Assembly: GCA_012932865.1 (NCBI GenBank) | Contig: SAXG01000030.1 | Coordinates: 454,330 to 518,329, forward strand | Length of the DNA: 64,000 bases | Direction: 5' to 3' | From: Amylostereum areolatum | Lineage: Eukaryota; Basidiomycota; Agaricomycetes; Russulales; Stereaceae | Part shown: positions 34,818 to 44,324 of the stretch, one piece after another | Numbering within the stretch: position 1 is the first letter of the stretch | Layout: every line of letters begins with the position of its first letter | Program-made: the position numbers and the translations under genes | The notes under the pieces: model-generated | What the model was told of the DNA's origin: nothing | The model's database searches: none | Seen by the model: only the letters and a program-made list of their open reading frames with translations

Positions 34818-36167
34818 CTTGTCGAAGGGGAGGGGGACGGTGAGGGATTGGGCGAGTTCTTGATCAAGGCGGCGTAGGGTTTCTCGTCGGCGTTCTTCTG
34901 CTTCTTCAACTTCGTCCTCGACTTGTTTTGCGACAAGGAAGTCGGCGGGGGTGAGGAATTGCTGGTTATGATGCCACGACCAGTGATCTTGGACGGGACT
35001 GAACGAAGTGGGCTGCCACTCAACTACTGATCGTCCTGGGGTTCCGTTCTTGTTCCGTCTATAGGCGTACCACTTCCCAGTTGTGTCGTTGTGGTTGATC
35101 CCTTCTGGGACTTCGATTACAGTACGTCGACGGGGTGGGGGCGAGTTGGTCGGAGGGGGGTTCAGGAAGCGCTGTAGAACGTCCGCAGTGGTGGCAAAAT
35201 CCGATTCTTCGACGTAGGGTTGTTCGTCGCGGTCGTCGAAGTACCAGTCTCGACGTTGCCGGTTTGGTTCGTCGTGCAGCCAACGTACGGATTCCTTAGT
35301 CTGCTGCGAGGTGAGGATATAGTACTCTTCAGGACAGTAGTCTCGAAAGACGCCTGGGGGAAGGTTCGGGGTGGGGGGACGAGGGGCTGTGGAGGACGTG
35401 ATGATGGTCTAGAAGAAGTCCGCCGCGATGGGGCGACGGCCAAGGAGTTTCTTGGTGAGGTAGCCGGCTTTTACTGCCTGGCGGATCTTATGTTCGTGGT
35501 GGCGGCGACGAAGGGTCTTACCCTTGATGGTGGGACGGAGGACTGGTGGCGGGGTGGATTCGGGGGTCCGACGGTTAAACTGGGAGACGGAGGTGAAACT
35601 GGTTTGGAGGATCGGGTTGGGGGCGTCTTGGATGAGGTATGTGTGGTAGGTGGGGGCGTGGAGGGTGAATTCAAGGCGTTCGAGATCTACGTTGATGCAC
35701 GTAGTGATCCGGACGTATAGGGCGAGGACGACAGTACCGTGATCCTTGTGCCACCTCCACTCGAAGATGCAGAAGTTGAGGCCGTGCGCGGTCCAGGGAT
35801 CTTTCTTGCAGAGGTTCTGTACGGGGACGAGGCAGTTGACGGTGACGGCGTCGGACCAAGGGTAGGGGAGTGGTGCGTCGTCGCGGGGGGTGATCGGCTT
35901 TCCGTTGAACGGGAGGAAGACCGGTGCGTTCGGGAGGTCCGTGGTGGGAGTTTTTAACGTCGTAGAGACGGCAGAGGTAGATGGAGAGAGGGGTGCGAGG
36001 TAGGTGTAGGGGTAGACTGTCCAGGTGTCAGAAACACAGTTTATGAGACCGATGAACCGCCTAAGTCGCGACGATGGGAGGAGTGAGAAGAAAATAGATT
36101 CGAGAGTGCCAGGGTCTAGGGTAGTGCAACGTGCGCTACAGTACCGTATGACGAGATGGACAGTCTA
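34818..36167 (-). other. AUG-free gypsy leader, open in the gag frame
   Basis: From the predicted 5' end of the RNA (36167) to the gag AUG there is no ATG in any frame on the sense strand. The gag frame is open for about 250 codons (ending PIAADFF), then has a single TAG at 35411-35409, then stays open for 197 further codons into gag. The codons are C-biased at position 3 and read like protein (for example DKIEEW-free blocks such as GLNFCIFEWRWHKDHGTVVL and LERLEFTLHAPTYHTYLIQD before the TAG, and GVFRDYCPEEYYILTSQQTK after it). I do not recognise a domain. It may be translated from a non-AUG codon with TAG readthrough, or be a coding relic kept AUG-free to let ribosomes scan to gag. Confidence 0.75.
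36013..36023 (-). promoter_or_regulatory. Self-priming primer-binding site
   Basis: Read on the minus strand, TGGACAGTCTA lies two bases after the 5' LTR. It is exactly complementary over 11 nt to TAGACTGTCCA (36167-36157 in the LTR), which sits about 30 nt past the TATATAAGG box and so should be the 5' end of the RNA. No tRNA 3' end is matched. This is the arrangement described for Tf1, where the RNA 5' end folds back and primes reverse transcription. Confidence 0.75.
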
Positions 36168-36445
36168 GGGAAAAGGGAAGAGAAACACTGTCCTTATATA
36201 CAAGTGGGAACAATGGTGTGATGCGATGCGATAGTGGTGCGAGCGGGGGGAACAATAGGAAAGGAGTCATGGGGCGGAGGACGAAGGTCCGGAGCAGTGA
36301 TGTCATAGATAAGGATGCGGAACCCCGCTCGGAAGTCCGGGCAATGACGTCATTGAAGCATGTGATGCAAGGGAAAGTCATGTGCCGTGACACGTCGCGT
36401 GTACGAGGTCTGCAAACGAAGAGAGAAATGGAGCGATCCGTGACA
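36026..36445 (-). repeat. LTR, right outer (5' LTR), 420 bp
   Basis: Same ends as the other LTRs, followed by the target duplication TATAG at 36446-36450. On the minus strand it carries TATATAAGG (36200-36192), the probable promoter of the element. Confidence 0.92.
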
Positions 36446-38200
36446 TATAGCCTTCAAGAACTTCTTGTCTTTGACCATGCGTTTATAAACGACGCTGTCG
36501 TGCTTCGCGGCTACCTCCAACACAATCTTCTCGACGCTCCGAACACGCGGATTGAATTCGGGGTATGCGTTGATAAAACACGTAGAATACTTGACCTTGT
36601 CGATGATCCTGCCGAGCAAGGATTGCAGCGAGTGAGACTGTGCTCGTAGAGACACCTTCCCACTGCCACTTGGCCAGACGAGCCAAGCACGTTCCGGCCA
36701 GCCCTGGTTTCGAGGGTCCTTGCTCTTGTGCTCTCCGTGTCGTGGCCGTGGGCGCTGAGGAGAATCCGTGGCCGAGCGGGTCACACGAGGACGCTTATAC
36801 GGTGCGTGAATAAACAGGGTAGAAGGAAAGCAGCCGTACTTGCCTTAGCTGGACGGCCCTCTATCTCATCCTTGTCGCGAGCATGTCGTCGGTCTTGAGT
36901 GTGACTTTGCGCCCTCGACACGCTATGTCTTGGCTGGGATTTGGCTTGCTGTGGCAGGCGTCGACTGTTGGAGACTGGGCCGAAGATTAGTATCAACGAG
37001 GTGCGGAAACGATGGAGGTAGGCGCACCGTCACTCGACACTGTTCTCGGCGACTCATCCAGATCGGAGTCGACGCTGGTGCGTATCGTCTTGGATTTCTT
37101 GGGTGTGCGTTGGACCGGGGACGTGTTGGGACTCGGAGTAAGGGATGAGAGGGCTGGACTGGTTGGTGGTGGGGTTGCTGAAGCTGCTCGTTCTTGGTTG
37201 CGAGTGTGACGCCAACGAGGCCGCTGGGAGGATAGAGGACAGTGAGAGAGAGATATGAAAAGGAAGAAGTAGCCACACACCTCCTCGCGCAAAGCTTTGC
37301 TAAGCTTCCGCGGATCACGCCGAAGCTTGGTTAACGCCCGTGCTTCCTTGTCTTCAAGGGCGATGTTGCGAGTATCATCCTCCCTACCTTCATCCTCACT
37401 CGGTGACGCCTCCAACTCGTCCCCATCCCCGTCGCTCTCTTCGTCCACAGACATCGAATCGTCGGCATCTTCGAGAGGATCACGACGCCGAGGCGTCCGC
37501 CGTTTCGATTTTTCGCGTCCAGACTTCTTTGCCTCAGTGGCATCGATGTCCATGGCATTCTCTTCAACATCCAGCTCCATGGACATGTCCTTGTCCGAGT
37601 CGTCGAACGTTATCCGGTGGCGACGACCTGCATGACCGGTAAGACACACGAAACAGATCCGAGTTCAAAGAAGACTTACTCATACTTGTAGCAGAATGCC
37701 TTCGAGGGGGAAGAGGGCCGTTGTCCTCTTCGTCAACGTCGTCCTCTCCGTCAACTTTGTCCTCTTGTAAGGTCACACGCCGCTCTGTGCATAATAGTAA
37801 GTAATAACTTCAATTGAAGAAGGCTTATTCGCTGATTGGCTTACCAGGTTCCTGCCCGCGTTTGGCTTCTGCGTGGTTTCGCACGTCGTAGTTAAACGAC
37901 TTGCGCCGCTCTCCCTTCGCGTCGACCATCCAAACTCTCGAAAAATCAGCGTCAATCTCAAGGCTAGCTCTAAAATCAACTCACCCGACTGTCGTAGGGC
38001 AACTTCCTTGGCCGCCCGAGGATGTCGACCTTCAAGACTCAGTAAGTAAGCAACATGGTATCATCACACTGGCACTCACCAATGGTTTCAGCTGCAGAGT
38101 CACCGCCTGGTGAAGCCGTGTTTGGGGGACCTGATGCCGGAGTAGACGTAGCCTTGGGAGGGCGATTCGATTTTTGCTGTTTCGACTTGGTTGGAGCCAT

Positions 38201-38536
38201 GGAAAAGAAAGTGAGGATATTAGTGTTCGTGTCGGTGACATTGAACCCAACACTTATATTTATCGTTTCTTCAGTATGCTCGAGGTTCCGGTCCGCGGTC
38301 TAGACAAGATGCCGCTTTCCTTGTCTGGCCCGTTCCACTACAGTCGATGATGTTCCGGGGAGGGGCAAGCCGGCGGGATCATCGGCCTGCGCAGCAGCTG
38401 CCGACAGACCATATCCGAAGACCCAAAGTCGAGGTCGTTCTATAGGAGTCGGGAATCACGCTCGATGGCTGTGCACGGGGGGCAACACTGCCGCTAGACG
38501 GGATCGTGCCTCCTCAGCTCGTCCACTTCGCCACAA
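38201..38536. promoter_or_regulatory. Divergent promoter of the Plavaka transposon
   Basis: The 336 bp between the DUF6532 ATG (38200, minus) and the transposase ATG (38537, plus) must hold both promoters. A TATATTTAT-like stretch near 38250 is placed suitably for the minus-strand gene. No further gene fits here. Confidence 0.5.
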
Positions 38537-41500
38537 ATGTCCACATCACATACCAAGCGCTGCGATGCCTGTGGTCGCTATTTCTCAATGACGGGCTACA
38601 CAAGCCACCTACTTCAAACTCGCAATCCTGCTTGTATCAAGGAGTGTCAAAAGCAGCTCGGAGAGCGGGTCCTAGACGCGGTATACGAGGATGGAGCGGA
38701 AGCGGAAGATCACCCCCATCCATTCCAGGGTGACTTTTTCGGCGACGACTACTCACCGGCGGATTTCGGAGTGGGAGAAGAGGAATGGGGAAGGAATGGG
38801 GAGGATGGAGATGGGGGGGAGGACACTCAGGGTACGGATGGAGACGGGGACAGGCAAGCGGGAGGGTGCGATGACGATGCTAGTGTTAACGACGAATATC
38901 TGGACGAGGATGGATATACCTCATCTGACACAGACCTTGACTCGACGGATGCCGACAGCATGGATGACGACGAACGGGGAGCTTCCTGCCTCACTGCAAC
39001 CACCTTCGCCCTCGCCCTCGCCCTCGCCAGAGGAGAGGTCCAATGACGAGTCCTTCTTCCACGGACGCCTTCTGACTCCCGAGGAGTATGCACACCTACA
39101 AGAGATCCTTTTTGATCCCGCATACGTTGAGACGTTCCCTGGCGGTCGTGCTGGCGAGCCTATTCCAGGACAGCAACCGTCTCAATACGACGGATTCCGT
39201 GACCATTTTGATCGCGCAGCTCCCGGAAACCTTTGGGCACCATTCCACTCCGAGCTCGACTGGCGCATTGCACAATGGGCAAAGCTCAGAGGACCGACAT
39301 CCAGCGCTTTCTCGGACTTACTTTCTATTGACGGGGTGAGTCTGTTCTTTTTCTTCTGTTTCTTTAACCGTTTCTCACGGATAAAGCAGGTCGTCGACCA
39401 CCTTGGTCTATCTTACAAGAATGGGCGGGAGCTAAATAAGCTAGTCGACGAAGGGCTCCCGGGCCGTCCACCCTTTCAACGTGAAGAAGTCGTCGTAGGC
39501 GGTCAAGCATTCGATTTCTACTACCGCGACATCATTGAATGCATCAAGGCCCTGTTTGGCAATCCCGAATTCCAGCCGTGGTTGGTTTTCGCACCCGAGC
39601 GCCACTTCTCGGATGTGGACCACACTGTTCGCTTATTTCACGACATGCACACGGGTAAATGGTGGTGGGCAACACATGTATGTTTTTTTCTTAGCTCATC
39701 AACATCTCATTGAAGTTTTTCTTGTCGTATCACCAGAAAGCAGTTGAACAAAAAAACCCTGGCGCAACAATCATTCCCGTCATCATCTCGACAGACAAGA
39801 CCCTTCTAACGCTCTTCCGAGGCAAGACAGCATACCCCGTCTACCTGACAATCGGAAACATACCTGCGGAGCTTCGTCGCAAACCATCCAAACGGGCACA
39901 GGTTCTCCTCGCATACCTTCCGTCGACGCGATTGGAGCAAATCACAAACAAAGCTTCACGACGCCGTGCCCTCGCAAATCTCTACCACGCATGCATGCGT
40001 CGCGTTCTTGCCCCCCTTCGCGAGCCGGGAGCCTATGGAATGCCGGTCGCAAGCGGCGATGGTACCCTTTACCGCGGGCATCCAATCCTTGCGTGTGTCG
40101 TGTGCGATTATCCCGAGCATATGCTCACTATCTGCGGGAAATACGGCGAGTGCTTTGGGTGTGAGGCACAGGGAGACGAACTCGGAGAGAACGCGTTACA
40201 TCCTTGGCGGGACCTCGATGCTGTTCTCGATGCCCTAGACATGGTTGACGAGTCTCCTTCGACCTACGCACGCGCATGCATCGACGCCGGAATCAAGCCC
40301 GTTTATCATCCCTATTGGGAAGACCTCCCGTTCCTTGACATTTTCCGCTCCATTACCCCAGATCCCCTTCACCAGCTATACCAGGGCATGGTGAAGCACC
40401 TTGTATCCTGGCTTGTCAGTGCATTCGGCGAGCGGGAAATCGATGCTCGTGCCCGTCGGCTGCCGCTCAACCACAACCTTCGACATTTCTCCAAAGGGAT
40501 CACCAGCCTGTCTCGCATCTCGGGAACAGAGCACCGTGACATCTGTCGCATCCTACTCGCGCTGGTTGTCGATCTCCCACTACCCGACGGTGTATCCCCC
40601 ACCCGCATCATCCGCTGCACGCGTGCCCTCCTAGACTTTGTCTACCTTGCGCAGTACCCGTGTCATAGCACGGAGATGCTCACATACCTTCAAGCGGCAC
40701 TCGACACATTCCATGCAAACAAAGACATCTTTATCGAGCTCGGGATCCGCTCGGACTTCAAGATACCCAAGCTTCATGGTTTGAATCATTTCTCTCCCGG
40801 TATCCAGTTATTCGGAACATCAGGAAACTGGGACACCACAACAACGGAACGACTCCACATTGACTTCGCCAAAGACGCGTACCGCGCCTCAAACAAGAAG
40901 GACGAGTTTGAGCAGATGACGAAATGGCTCGTGCGAAAGGAAAAGGTCCAAAGACATGGCGACTACGTCAATTGGCGCCTTCGTGATCATCCCCCTGTCT
41001 CCTCGTTCCAGCGTCCGGATGCCTTCCGTCGCGTCCACATACAGCTCGCACGGCATCCAAACTGCAAGTCCGTTTCCTTCGAGTCTCTGGCACACGACTA
41101 CGGCGCGTTTGACTTTCAGCAGGTACACCTTTACTTCCTGCATTAGTACCCCAGTTCTGATATCATTCCAGGAGCTTGCGTGTTTTATCACGTCTCTCAC
41201 AAACCCTCAGCTCCCTCCAGCTCAGCTTCGACGGGAATCCAACCAAGTCTATATGCCCTTCTGCGCTGTTCCGACTTATTTTCGCATCAAGTTCTGGAAC
41301 GGCGATCCTCAGGGACGTGAGAACGCCGCTGATACTCTCGATTCAGCACACATTCAACCAGCCCATCGCAATCGGCAAGGGCGCCTGGTTCCAGGCCGCT
41401 TTGACACCATTTTGGTGAACTACACAGAGAAAGACGGTGCTCAAGGTTAGTACCACCTCGATTTTTTCCCCTTTACAGCAAGACTCATTAAGTTCTCTGT

Positions 41501-41866
41501 GCGTTCCCAGCATTCCGTGTCGCGCAGATCCGTGCCGTGTTCACCTTGCCAAAGGTAGCATCTACCATGGTGCCCTCAAGGATCACAATCCCGCGCTATT
41601 TGGCCTATGTCGAATGGTTCACGCTCTTCTCCTCGGCACCAAATCCTACCCATGGCATGTATTCAATTACACGAGCGGAACAAGCGGATGGGCGGCGCGA
41701 TGCTGAGGTGATCCCCGTCTCAGAGATAGCTCGCAGCGCGCATCTCTCACCTCGTTTTGGGCCGATTTGTCCTCGTGACTGGACGTCTGCAAATGTCCTC
41801 GAACAATGCAAAAGCTTTTACGTTAACCCTTTCACAGACACGCATACACACATAACATTAGTATAG
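38537..41866 (+). CDS. Plavaka transposase
   Basis: Five exons: 38537-39335, 39390-39677, 39737-41122, 41172-41445 and 41511-41866. The N-terminus has a zinc-finger-like KRCDACGRYFSMTGYTSHL with a later Cys, then an acidic low-complexity linker. The remainder matches Plavaka transposases (Pfam Plavaka; an RNase H-fold DDE enzyme related to CACTA): DHLGLSYKNGRELNKLVDEG, DFYYRDIIECIKALFG, FHDMHTGKWWWATH, IIPVIISTDKTLLTLFRGKT, AYPVYLTIGNIPAELRRKPS, and the late TTTTERLHIDFAKDAYRASN. It cuts and pastes DNA in the nucleus. Exon 1 changes frame by one base between the acidic linker (frame of 38537, still clear at about 38970) and PSPSPSPSPEERSNDESF, so a frameshift or an unnoticed intron lies between about 38880 and 39020. 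Later exons are intact. Confidence 0.85.
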
Positions 41867-42289
41867 AAGGTTGTCCTTTGTCGACGCCTTGATCTGCCGC
41901 ACATGGGCGGCGACGCAGTGGTGTTGGTCGGATCGGGCATGCCGTCTGAAAAGAGGGTGTTCCCGGAGATGTTCAGAGTATCGAACGGGCTGTGCACTTG
42001 TGCATCTCATGCAGAGGCTATCGAGGATGCGTACGGTGGCAAAATGGCCGGGGAAATGCAAGGCTTTTTCGTTTACAGGCTGCAACACTAGGCTTTGAAG
42101 TCCGCACGCGCTCGCTCGTGTTTCTCGGCCATACAGTATGATGTTTGTATACTATGAGTACAATTAGTAAGAATTAGCCGACCTCGTCCTTGAACACTCT
42201 GGTTATCTTGACTAGCAAAAATTAGCTTCGTAAGGTGCGATTAGATTGGTTAGGTTGAATTAGGTGCTAATATGGGGGGGAGGTTTTTC

Positions 42290-42559
42290 CTGATGATTTT
42301 CTGCTCGTCGCGCAGTTGGCGCATTTTCCGGAGGGATATGTGGAAATGCCTGAGGGGGAGATCCCTCAGTTCGAGGAGCGAGATGAAGATCAACCTTTGC
42401 GCCAGTGGTTGAGGGAAGAAATGGGTATGTTCGCCCCTTGGACAAGGCTGACATGCACGATAGATGGCTGAGACATGCCTGTATTTCTCAGGAATTGACA
42501 AACCCTTATTCAAGACCGTATTCTTATCCGGCAACCCATACGTTAGCCTGGATTGTTAG
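42290..42559 (+). pseudogene. Gene X, C-terminal fragment
   Basis: FLLVAQLAHFPEGYVEMPEG and IPQFEERDEDQPLRQWLREE, then, after an intron-like GTATGT...CTCAG, IDKPLFKTVFLSGNPYVSLD and a TAG. This aligns with the C-terminal half of the gene X copy at 48524-49096 (FLLFNQLAHFPQGYPTMPEC; IDEPVFKTIFLSGNPNVCLD), including the intron position and phase. It is on the same strand as the N-terminal fragment at 24563-24854, and the two together make one gene opened by the Plavaka element. Confidence 0.8.
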
Positions 42560-42578
42560 TGACAGGTTAGTGATACAG

Positions 42579-43036
42579 TGTCAGCAACGACTAGTGCGAC
42601 AGCACCAAGTTACGACACAGCTGACTAGAAGATGAGGACGACGGAGGAGAGCCGATCAGACACGGCGACAGACAGGGGAAAGCAAGCAAAGTCGGTAGAA
42701 TTGACTAGCTCGAGATAGGGAATATGTACAGCGAGAGGGAGCCTTATATACATGAGAGGAGAGAGACTTAGGTAAGCAACCAATACACGGCGATCAGTAA
42801 GCAGACCAAGTATAAGTAAGCAGTCGTATGTAAAAGAGCACAGCATGAGTCAGTATTGTACAGCATGAGTCAGGGGAAAGGAGTCAGACCCGGGCCAAGA
42901 TGAGTCACGTGGGCCCGGGTGGGATATAGATGAACCGGGTCCGGGCCGAAGTGGAGCCGGGCCGGTGATAAGCCAATAAGTCCTAAAGCGTGTAACCGAT
43001 GTAAAGTAAAAAGAAAATTATAGACCGTTCATGACA
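42579..43036 (-). repeat. Solo LTR, 458 bp, target duplication TACAG
   Basis: It starts TGTCAGCAACGACTAG and ends CCGTTCATGACA on the plus strand, the same terminal hexamers as the gypsy LTRs. TACAG stands on both sides (42574-42578 and 43037-43041). A TATATAAGG box is present on the minus strand near 42745. No internal region is attached, so it is the product of LTR-LTR recombination of a related but different family. Confidence 0.85.
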
Positions 43037-43181
43037 TACAGGCCATTCACATTGTCGTGAACCTTTGAAGTTCGCACACGATCGTGCACAGTTATTGCAA
43101 ATGAAATACAGTTAACTACAAGGGAAACCGGCCCCAACGTACGGTGGGGTTGAAGAACAGAACGATTGTCTTCTGTTTATT

Positions 43182-44324
43182 GCTTTTTGCAAAGATCTTG
43201 GCGCGGCCCTGGTTTTTCTCGCGCGCGCGCGCGCGAGCGAGAGCTCAAGTATATATACGAGTATTTTTATATCTCGGGATCTAAGGCAACGGGGACGCAA
43301 GGGGACAATTGGGGCGTGTTCAGGTCGTAAATACAAAGAGAATGGTGTAAAGATATCACGGAAATCCATGCAAGAATGGGCTGTAAAAATCATTTGGCCT
43401 TTTAGTTGCTCTTCAACTTTGTCCCCGCCTCTGGCGGGCCTCTAACGACCTAGATTGAATATTGGAGCCAGATATTATCGTTTGGAGAGGTTTGGAGTGT
43501 GCTGCTAGTATGCATTGTGAGTATGGACACCGCGGATGGGTGTAGCGAGACAACAGACTCGGGAACGGGGTGTCGCCGCGTGAATTGTGTGAGCGCGTGA
43601 ACTTGGCTGATGCCAATTGAACCTTCCGTACTCCCACCACCCCCTGCCCCCGCCGCAAAACCTCTGGCGTCTCCGTTTACCCACTCTATCATCCCAGACC
43701 AAGGAATAGTACCCGCCACACACAAGTTGAGTAGAGTACATATGTGATGGGCTGGTAGCAACGGACGAGATTGAGGGATCCAATCCACTGGCATTTGGTG
43801 AGCATGTCATACTCTTTCCATTCCACATATCCTCCCTCTTCAACTTCGTCTGAAATCACTTCGTTTTGTAATTGAATTCGCTTCCTTCTCATCCAACCTG
43901 TTTTTTCTAGGTCTTATCATTACTCTACCTCGACATACTACATGAGAAACCTACACCCTCGTGGTGCCGCGTCCCCCAATGTTCCCCTTCAAGTTTCACC
44001 TACAATGCTTGTCCTCACCCGTCGTCTTTACTTCCTAGAAGATATATCTCCAGTCCATCAGTTGCCCCGGGCCATTGGAGTTCATGAGAGTGTTGGAAGG
44101 GGCTAGAAAGTGAGAGTGATTTCTGGTACTTGTCCTGCATGTATTTCCGTGATATATCTACACCATTCTCTTCGTATTTACGACCTGAACACACCCCAAT
44201 TGTCCCATTGTGTCCCCGTTGCTTAGATCCCGAGATATAAAAATACTCGTATATATACTTGAGCTCTCGCTCGCGCGCGCGCGCGCGAGAAAAACCGGGC
44301 CGCGCCAAGATCTTTGCAAAAAGC
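43182..44324. mobile_element. TIR element, 1143 bp (copy 2, inverted relative to copy 1)
   Basis: It is nearly identical to the reverse complement of 20416-21557, including the long TIRs with CGCGCG tract and TATATATAC, and the 114-codon reading frame, here at 43794-43450 on the minus strand. Both ends are set in an ATTGC...GCAAT context. No transposase is present. Confidence 0.75.

Larger units (their letters stand above)
26051..36445 (-). mobile_element. Chromodomain Ty3/gypsy retrotransposon, composite LTR-internal-LTR-internal-LTR
   Basis: The unit is 10,395 bp, read on the minus strand, and is flanked by the 5 bp duplication TATAG (26046-26050 and 36446-36450). It contains three LTRs (26051-26470, 29347-29767, 36026-36445), each with TGTCAG...TGACA ends in plus-strand orientation. 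The right-hand internal region (29768-36025) is nearly full length: self-priming PBS, long leader, gag, protease, RT, RNase H, integrase and chromodomain. The left-hand internal region (26471-29346) is a deleted derivative. The outer two LTRs resemble each other more than either resembles the middle one, so they are the pair made at integration. The chromodomain and self-priming place it in the Tf1/sushi-like chromoviruses. Confidence 0.9.
25209..38200 (-). pseudogene. DUF6532-type gene interrupted by a gypsy retrotransposon
   Basis: Twelve exons can be joined in phase on the minus strand: 38200-38080, 38029-37985, 37934-37845, 37784-37680, 37627-37281, 37223-37028, 36974-36844, 36793-36446 with 26045-26037 (one exon split by the insertion), 25969-25817, 25767-25579, 25532-25357 and 25305-25209. 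Together they give about 668 residues. The N-terminal half is basic and acidic low-complexity sequence with nuclear-localisation-like KSKRRTPRRRD. The C-terminal half has the DUF6532 pattern (RIIDKVKYSTCFINAYPEFN; IFPDMVRDLFIKTNMF; PPCMVALIATGVHCGLSEWQ; DQHLKSLEHIKASNP). The exon 7 donor is GC (AAG|GCAAGT), the rest GT. The only defect found is the insertion. The biochemical function of DUF6532 is unknown; its place beside the transposase suggests a transposon-borne accessory protein. Confidence 0.75.
24855..42289. mobile_element. Probable Plavaka (CACTA-like) DNA transposon carrying two genes, with a nested gypsy insertion
   Basis: The boundaries are set by the break in gene X. Short terminal inverted repeats can be proposed: GAAAAACGACCC at 24855 and the reverse complement GAAAAACCTCCC ending at 42289, with CTG on both outer sides (24852-24854, 42290-42292) as a possible 3 bp target duplication. 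Both subterminal regions are rich in CTAA/TTAG words (24870-25005 and 42160-42275). The element holds a Plavaka transposase gene (+) and a DUF6532 gene (-) that diverge from 38201-38536. Without the 10.4 kb gypsy insertion it would be about 7.0 kb. Extent and two-gene content are inferred from position; the terminal repeats are short and need comparison with other copies. Confidence 0.6.

Noticed and set aside
35059..36020. Plus-strand ORFs (for example 35220-35720) as genes
   Set aside because: They are shadows of the minus-strand leader frame of the gypsy element.
24950..42275. Direct repeat of AGGTT.AATTAGGTG at both ends as LTRs of a large retroelement
   Set aside because: The similarity is about 20 nt within CTAA/TTAG-rich sequence and fits subterminal repeats of a DNA transposon better.
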